Source: Erodium maritimum (taxonomy: Eukaryota > Streptophyta > Magnoliopsida > Geraniales > Geraniaceae). Taken from it: DNA of 64,000 bases. Where the stretch lies: NCBI GenBank assembly GCA_963921825.1, contig OY997596.1, positions 12,715,001-12,779,000 on the forward strand. The letters run 5' to 3'. Position 1 is the stretch's first letter. Each line of letters begins with the position of its first letter. The notes beneath the pieces are model-generated. The model had not been told where the DNA came from. It saw only the letters and a program-made list of their open reading frames with translations, and did no database searches. This document shows positions 57,343 to 64,000 of the stretch, piece by piece. The translations under genes were made by a program, and so were the position numbers.

Positions 57343-60300
57343 TGTAACGCCCCAAATCCGGTATTGATCGTATCCGAGATGCGACTTAGTTAATTGAAAT
57401 GAAAACAATGTAAAACCATAATATCTGATACAGATCGATAAAATAGTTTAACAAGAGTAAGAAACCCTGAGTCCTACGCTCAGTAAAATACATAAGTTCA
57501 AACAACCGTTATGTCACTGTGAAAAGTAAAATAACATAACCCGGACCCTCGCTAGCCCCATGCTCCGCGACGTCCTCTACTCCAAACCAAAGTCACTACC
57601 TGTAGAAAACACAGTAAGGGGTGAGCTTGACGCTCAGTAGGGAAAAACCATGAAAACATCCTTATATCGGGTTTACCAAAGCGCGTTTCCACCATTTAAA
57701 ATATAACTAAAAGTTTGACACTCGAAACGACACTTAAGCTAATTAAACGTCAACACTTCTCTTCATAACACACGAGATCCGACTATACCATCACTTACCC
57801 CTCACTAACGCCTACCCAGAGGCCAACTAAGGAACCGCTAACACTCAGTTTCCACAACCCAAAGTCAATGCACCTCACCAACACACTTCCCAACAACCGA
57901 AGTAAGACGTTCTCGGCCATACACAAATCGTACCAAAGGGAAAACCCATAGCCACAACACAACAATAGTCATTCAATTTCAAGCAATCCAGACACACCGC
58001 CCGTAGCCATCGCACGGTCTAGGGAGCAACCCTCTCGGCCCGGCGTCACCGTACACACTTTCCCCAATTCATAGTCGGGATAGGCGGTCGACCTCATCGC
58101 GGACGCATCATTTTACCGATCGACGGAAGGCAGGGAAATCGCCTCTTCGCGGCCTCATCTCTCGCGGTGCTCAACACAGCGTTTTACCGAGTGCTAGTCG
58201 GAAGGTAGAGAAATCACCTCTTCGCGGGGCACATCGTTTTACCGACTCACGGTCGGAAGGTAGGGAAACCACATTTCTCGTGTACCATCGCACACCAAGC
58301 CTCACACTTTACCACTCACTCACCCGGAAGGTACGACTCACCTTACGGAAGTACGTCTCTCACACTTTACCGGCGGCGCAACGGAAGGTACGACACACCT
58401 TTCGGGCACAACTCATAACTTTTATCACCAGAACAATCACGACTACCCTCACAATCACAATCCCGTCGGTCTATCACTCACCCAACCATTTCACAACCAA
58501 GGATTCACATTTACACAAACACGGCACACTCAATAAAATTACCACAGAACAGTCACAATCACTTTCACAACCACAGTCATGTTTCAATAATAATACCGCC
58601 AACAGGCACATACCATCACTTACCGATACCACTCTCCACGTGGTTACCCCACCGGCTTAACCGGTATCCCCAACATTCTCAATCCAACATATCAAGTAAA
58701 ATAGGGAAAAGCACTCAAATCACTGATCATGCGTTCTCTAGTCAAATTCTACCCGTTTTCGTGTTCGTTATTTATTAACCGTTCAAGCATCAAAGGCACA
58801 CACAGATACATTCAGCACACAAGTCCTACGGGCGCGACATGGCCCGATTCTAGCAGCACAACAATTCCCAACACAGAAATCATAAATGTTCGCAGTTTGA
58901 TACGTCTACCCTAGTTGTTCGTTTCCTATATGCATACTAGTTCTAGTAAACCGTAATAAAAGGTTCGAGGTAATCCCTACCTCTTCAAGAACTAGCAGCT
59001 GTGTCTTCTAGCTGCCGACGTCCTAGCCCCACTGGTCTTCTCCGCGCTCGGGGTCAAGTCCTGGTTTAGCACAAAAGGGACGTATCAGTCCCGGTCCAAC
59101 CCGTAACGGTTATCAAATCCGATAAATAAACCCGGTAGTTTGTTTTGACCAACAATCCAGGTAATTAATCTGGTTTTTAAGTCCAATCTTTAATTAATTA
59201 AATTCAGTCTGATCTGCCCCGGTCCGACCCGAGTCCGACCCAAATCCAGGTCCGAACCCGTCCAGACCCGGTTCCGAACTCGAACCCATGACCTGACCCG
59301 AACCCGATCCAGACCCGGACCCGGACCCAGCTCAGGACCCGAACCTTAGACCCAGCCCGAGCCCGAGGCCCGAACCAGGTTCAGGCTCGAGACCCAAACC
59401 TAGTCCGGCCCAAGACCCGGACCAGCGCTAAGGCCCAAGCCCAAGCTCGAGGTCGTCCAGGCCCGAGCCTGACTCCGCTCAGGCCGGTGAGGCGTTAGGG
59501 TTCCGACGACTTTTGGCACGACGGCGGCGGCGGTGGCGCTCGAGGGGCGGTTTCTTCATGGCGAGGCAGCGTCAGAGTCCCGGAAAGGACGGAGGAAGAG
59601 TTCTGGTACGAGCTTCGGGCTGCTCCGGCCAGATCCGAAGCCGTGAGGGAGCTTCGCCGGCGAGAATCTCAGATCTGAGATCTGAGAGCTCCGGCGAGCT
59701 CCTCCACCCTCGGATCTCGGCCAGAAAGGCTCGCTTGAGCCCAGAACGTGGAGAAGAAGGGACGGGGATGACGTATCGAGGTCGGAAATGGGCTCACCGT
59801 CAACGATTCTTCTCGGTTCCGGCACGGCGAGACTCGACGAAGACAGGACGACGGCGCTCTGGTGTGAATCGAAGAAGGAGAAGGGGGGAGGAGTTGGGGG
59901 TGTCGGTCTTCTGGTTTCTGAGCTCGAAGACAAGCTGGGGTTGAAGTGGAAGAGAGGGGATGAGGACGACGAGGCCGGACAGTGGCCGGAGTCGTCTGGT
60001 TTCGAGAGAGAGACGGGGGTTTCTGGTTTTCTGGGATGAGGGTTCGGTCGAAGGAGGTTGTGTGGTGAGAGGGAGGAGGAGAAGCGTGAAGACAGGGAGA
60101 GTCCGGCGTCTGGTTCGCGACAGGCCGGCGAGCTTCGAGAGAGCCCCAGCGAGGCGAAGAAGACGTCTTGGAAGTCGTGCGAGGAAAATGGGGAGGCGAG
60201 GCGGCGAATGATGCTTTTGTAGATAGGGTTTCTGAGTGGGCCGGTTAACGTGGGCCTCAGACGCGAGTTGGGCCTTCACTGACTCGGCCCAAAGGACTGG

Positions 60301-60414
60301 CCTGGCCTGGTCAGCTCTTATAGTTTAGTTTTTTTTTACGAAAACAACAAACTCGTTCCCAACCTCGACGTTACTATATAATAATTTAAATATTAAATTT
60401 TCCCGACCTTTACA
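57343..60414 (-). repeat. 5' LTR of the chromovirus
   Basis: It runs in minus sense from 60414 to 57343. Its end reads GGGGCGTTACA (one change from the 3' LTR). It includes a 127-bp segment near 58696-58822 that the 3' LTR lacks. Candidate intron signals: GTAGGG with GT at 58980-58979, and CTACAG ending at 57600; hairpin at 57622-57636. Confidence 0.95.
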
Positions 60415-60419
60415 TATAC

Positions 60420-60870
60420 GACCAAATTATAAACCACAAGCCTAAAGCTTGATACCTTCCTTCTTACGATCAAATGATAAATCACAAGCCTGAAGCTTGA
60501 TACTTGTATTTATGACCGATTGATAAACGACATGCCCGAAGCCTATAAGATGACATTAAAGGCAGAATATAGACCACATACCTGAAGCTTGTAACTTGTA
60601 TTAAGGTCACAAGACGAAACACAGGCATGAAGCCTGTAACTCGTGTCTAAGGCCTAAAGCCTAAAATTTATATGCAATTACTTATATTTTTTTTGTCTAC
60701 CCCACGAGCTTGCTCTTTGTGCGGTTATACATATATTTAATTTCCGCATTTATTATGGTTAACCCACGAGTTCGCTCGGTGTGTGGTTATGCTTATATTT
60801 ATATCTTGGTATCATTTACTTTATTATGTTCACCTCATGACCTCGTTCATTGTGCGGATATAAATCTAAT
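60420..60870. repeat. Degenerate minisatellite-like tract at the chromovirus target site
   Basis: CACAAGCCTGAAGCTTGATA-like words recur about every 45-55 bp at 60430-60640. CCACGAG(C/T)T(C/T)GCTC...GTGCGGTTAT-like words recur three times, about 63 bp apart, at 60700-60860. It continues the style of the tract at 47.7-48.3 kb on the other side, so the chromovirus landed inside a repetitive region. Confidence 0.6.
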
Positions 60871-61650
60871 TGTGATGACTTAAATGTTATATATTTGTAA
60901 CCCGAAGTTTACAAATATTGAGGTATTCTGGACCTGAAGTTCCAAAATTGTTAAAGATATGTTCATTGGGACAATAGTTCAAATGGAATAGATATGTGCA
61001 CCATTTCTAAATTTGCGTATGCCAGAAGCTCTTATAGACATAACATTTCATAGAATTTGAGATAAATGTACTGAACCATTCGTTTCATGAGAATTTAATG
61101 TGCAGTGTTGATGGCCAAAAGATCATATCGACTTAAAATTTCACAGAACTTGACATTCTAATTGAAGTGCACTCTTACAATTTATATGTCCGAAAGTTCA
61201 TATAGACATGAACTCCTAGAAGTGATGAAAGTATATGTTATATATGAGACGAGAGATCTCATTGGTCGATTACATGTTGTAAGATCAAATGTTTTGATGG
61301 CTTTATATCAAGCATCAAACAAGGGAAAAAGAAAAGGGTGATAGAGATTAAGTCTAATTGATAACCTAGATCTGGAAGATCTAAATGTATTTAATGTGTC
61401 AGAAAACTCTACATATAACGATGTAGTCCATATGATCATGGTTCATTTCGCCAATTATATATAGATCCCCGAAGCGATCAATTCATGTGCGAACAATGAA
61501 AATGATATGTGTATAACTACATAATACTGCCCTAAAGTATGAGAAAACTTTTTAACCTTGATTGAGGTAAAGGTTAACAATATTTTGGGTGTCATTAGTG
61601 TAATTAAGGGCTACAGAAGAGCTTCAAAGATTAATTGAGTCGGGAATGAA
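60871..61650. other. AT-rich non-coding tract
   Basis: No frame with motifs and no definable element ends. Isolated words such as CCTGAAGTTCC link it to the degenerate repeats at 47.8 kb. It is probably a remnant of one old element. Confidence 0.4.
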
Positions 61651-61655
61651 TATGG

Positions 61656-63342
61656 TGTTGGGTCTCGAGGTAGGGTTGGAGATGAACCAACTCGCAGCGG
61701 AAAATCAATGAAAACCAAGAGACAATTAAAACCATGAAACAACTAACAAAGAATGGATTAACAAGAGAAAAATTCAGCACTAGTTCTTACCAAAACAAGA
61801 ACACCGGTTAACGAATGATTGGCTTGAGTCTCCAAGACGCCTACGTATCCACATGGGAATCAAAGCCATGTAGTTCTTCTCTTTGAGGACTCAAGAACAC
61901 AAAAATGGAGGTGGAAACTAGCCAAACCCGAAATGGCCATGGAAGAGGGAGAGAAAATGTGTTTCCTATTCTTGTCTTGTGTTTGTTATGTTGAAAAAAG
62001 ATGACTTAAACATAACAAAACCCATACTTGTCCAACTAAAGGCATGAGACAAGTATGGTGTCAAGTAAGGTGTAAATAGGACAAAGTATGGCAAGACAAG
62101 ATTGGGTTAGGTGGTGAATCACCAACACCTTAATCCTTGTCTTGCTTACTTAGTACTAATTAATCAAGACTTGATTAATTAGTTCCATGGGCCTTGGTTG
62201 CATGGGCCTTTCATGGGCCTCTTGGAACATGGCCCGTGGCCATTTACAACGAGGTCCCGTGATTCGCTCATCGCCTCCATGCCTTCCATACCGGAAATGT
62301 CCAACATTATCCGACGCGATCAATCCCAAGACTCCAAGCCTTGTCTCGATCTGTGAAGTCCTATTCACTTACGGGCACATGACCCAAAACCCAGTTTTGG
62401 TCATGTCCCGAGACAACTCCCTTTTGGCCATTCTCCATAAATGTGTCAATGAGTTTCATCCTCCGGTGTGACCCTTAGGTTTATGCATGTCAATAGATCA
62501 ACGTAAAATCCCATTTTACTTGATCCTATTTAAGTGGCAACTAACGAGACTTTAGTATTGCCTGACACTACATAACGAATCGACCCTGTCGATTCTAACC
62601 TTTCCGTCGTCCCTGTCATTATCCTTTTATCTCCGATATCCTGATTGAGATAAGGCATAGAGCCGTCATCCTTATTATTCTCAATCACCGTTCCTTGATA
62701 TGTGAGATGACTGAAGATATGATACCCAGTATCATGTGCATGGCCATGCTATTCTTCCAGTCACTCTCGATCAAGTGGCCGAGAACCGATATCTTTCCCA
62801 TACCTTAGTATGAGGGATAAACCCCTTAGCCGTCTTTCGTGTCACTCATGTAGCCCGTCCCAAAGCCAATCCTGGCCGTTATGGAAGCCCTGTTACGGAC
62901 AACGTTAGGCTCAGGTCAAACTCAGTTGTTGACTACATAGCGATCACAAAGACTCCTTGGTCTAAGGATACATGACAAGCTACAACACTGAATATGTTCA
63001 TGACTTAATCTATGGCACATATTCAGGGCGGGTCGTCCAATATCATGTCCCACATGATACCTATGATCAGACTCCGGAATCTCATTCCAATGACTAACAG
63101 AACGTAAGCCATAAAGAGCCATCTTTCATACTAGTCGCTTCTAGTGAAGCTTTGTTGACTAGGGACCCATCGAGTGTGATCTATCTCGATCTATGGTTCT
63201 ATTCGCATGGTGGGCATAGATCAGAGCACACATCGATATATTACTCCAACACATAAGTAATATAAAGCCGCTTTAATTTTATTGCTAACGATGATATATA
63301 CATTTGGACATTAGGATTGAATTACGGGCACTAAGACTAACA
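61656..63342 (+). mobile_element. Solo LTR E2, second copy of the 1,687-bp LTR
   Basis: Ends TGTTGGGTCTCG and CTAAGACTAACA, duplication TATGG at 61651-61655 and 63343-63347. It is nearly identical to 10913-12599 by eye (a few percent at most), with single-base indels that cancel in length. Different flanking duplications show two independent insertions. Confidence 0.92.
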
Positions 63343-64000
63343 TATGGCACACTCAATGACATTCACTACCGGCTCATTAATTGAGTCAGTAATGAATGAT
63401 TCTACAATGGTGTGGTTCACTACGACATGCCTCGTGGGGGACAGCCTCTAGACAAACTTCATCAACCACATGGGGAAGCGGCAGTTGGTCAGCTTTCTCG
63501 AGAGCTGGTGAATGGGTCGTCTTGATGTGGCAATTGGGATGTGAGGGGCCATGTATTATGGCAAAGGGTTGTTGTGGGGGCTACAGACTGTAGTCGTTAG
63601 AAAAGGTGAGGGCGGCGCACACAGATCGGGGAGGAAGAAGCAGGAACTCTAAAGGTAGAAATTGGGTTTTATTTCGATTTTACATGATAAAGTTGTATGG
63701 TTCGACGAATAGATTTTTTGGAAAGGATGTGAGGTAATATATTAATCAAAAGCAAACCAATGTCCAACCCAAAGTGGACACCAAAAAAATGTATCCTGTA
63801 AAACTAAATAAACATATCAAAGGTCCTAACATCATGGGACCAACTGGAAAAGAAAAATGCTTGGGAAATCGATATGCTCCAAAGAGGCGTTCAATAACTA
63901 ATGTTGCGGTAGCGTCCGAAGACACCGATACAACATAACCAAACTGAGAGCTAGGGTAGACCCGACCCATTATCGGAGGAGTACTATGTTGGACTAAGAA
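63343..64000. other. Unassigned sequence at the window end
   Basis: No gene is recognised. TTAATTGAGTC(A/G)G(T/G)AATGAAT occurs on both sides of solo LTR E2 (about 61631 and 63376), suggesting an older local duplication. A 74-codon minus-strand frame (63746-63970) has no motif. Confidence 0.4.

Larger units (their letters stand above)
48335..60414 (-). mobile_element. Complete Tekay-type chromovirus (Ty3/Gypsy), 12,080 bp, coding-dead
   Basis: A perfect 5-bp duplication TATAC lies at 48330-48334 and 60415-60419. It has two LTRs (2,945 and 3,072 bp) and an internal region of 6,063 bp on the minus strand. Order: tRNA-Met primer site, gag, protease, reverse transcriptase, RNase H, integrase with C-terminal chromodomain-like end, polypurine tract. 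This order and the long LTRs fit the Tekay (Del) clade. The LTRs differ by roughly 20 substitutions by eye plus one 127-bp indel, so insertion is recent. The single gag-pol frame is nevertheless broken by four stops and one frameshift. The host site is repetitive non-genic DNA. Confidence 0.95.

Noticed and set aside
1-64000. tRNA, rRNA or organelle-derived segments
   Set aside because: None was recognised by eye. The tRNA-like string at 57328-57339 is only the retroelement primer site.

Overview
The window is nuclear DNA of a flowering plant, probably a eudicot. The evidence is two intact multi-exon genes of plant families, a chromodomain Ty3/Gypsy retrotransposon primed by initiator tRNA-Met, LINE remnants with plant-type ORF1 domains, and Mutator-like and PIF/Harbinger DNA transposons. 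I cannot name the genus. Only two intact host protein-coding genes are visible, both on the minus strand: a seven-exon mitochondrial carrier (13433-16518, 335 aa) and a four-exon NRT1/PTR-family transporter of the NPF5 type (32071-36939, 586 aa). Almost everything else is nested transposable-element sequence.

Layout. 1-1500 holds no recognisable gene. 1.5-12.8 kb holds two related degenerate retroelements, each coding for an RRM protein and lacking any reverse transcriptase. The second is split by a solo LTR (3824-9440), which itself holds an inverted solo LTR (4897-7857), and by a second, unrelated solo LTR (10913-12599). 13.4-16.5 kb is the carrier gene. 17.1-18.5 kb is a Mutator-like foldback element with a 10-bp target duplication. 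18.5-31.5 kb is a series of minus-strand retroelements interrupted by two more solo LTRs (20454-25026, with another LTR nested in it, and 27589-30672). 32.0-37.0 kb is the transporter gene, which carries a 387-bp Mutator-like MITE in an intron. 37.3-44.9 kb holds LINE remnants, one split by a solo LTR (41224-44038). 46.0-47.6 kb is a dead Harbinger transposase. 48335-60414 is a complete but coding-dead Tekay-type chromovirus with approximately 3-kb LTRs. 61656-63342 is a second copy of the 10.9-kb solo LTR.

The most interesting layer lies inside the LTRs. Seven LTRs of the Tekay-like group (five solo copies plus the two LTRs of the complete element) share ends and a fixed internal order. About 0.6-1.2 kb from the LTR start is a GC-rich patch whose sequence differs between copies; in the five solo LTRs it contains inverted words around CACGG-N-CCGTG. 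Next comes a GAGGTAGGGAAAG-like 5' splice site, then a tandem repeat private to each copy, then a conserved TGAGC...GCTCA hairpin, then a pyrimidine-rich TACAG 3' splice site. This looks like an LTR-borne intron that holds a minisatellite. An unrelated LTR nested at about 22-23 kb carries its own array of similar palindromes. The two RRM-only retroelements, which resemble LINE ORF1 without ORF2, are the second notable system.

All calls come from reading and translating the sequence. No database search was run, so family names rest on recognised motifs.
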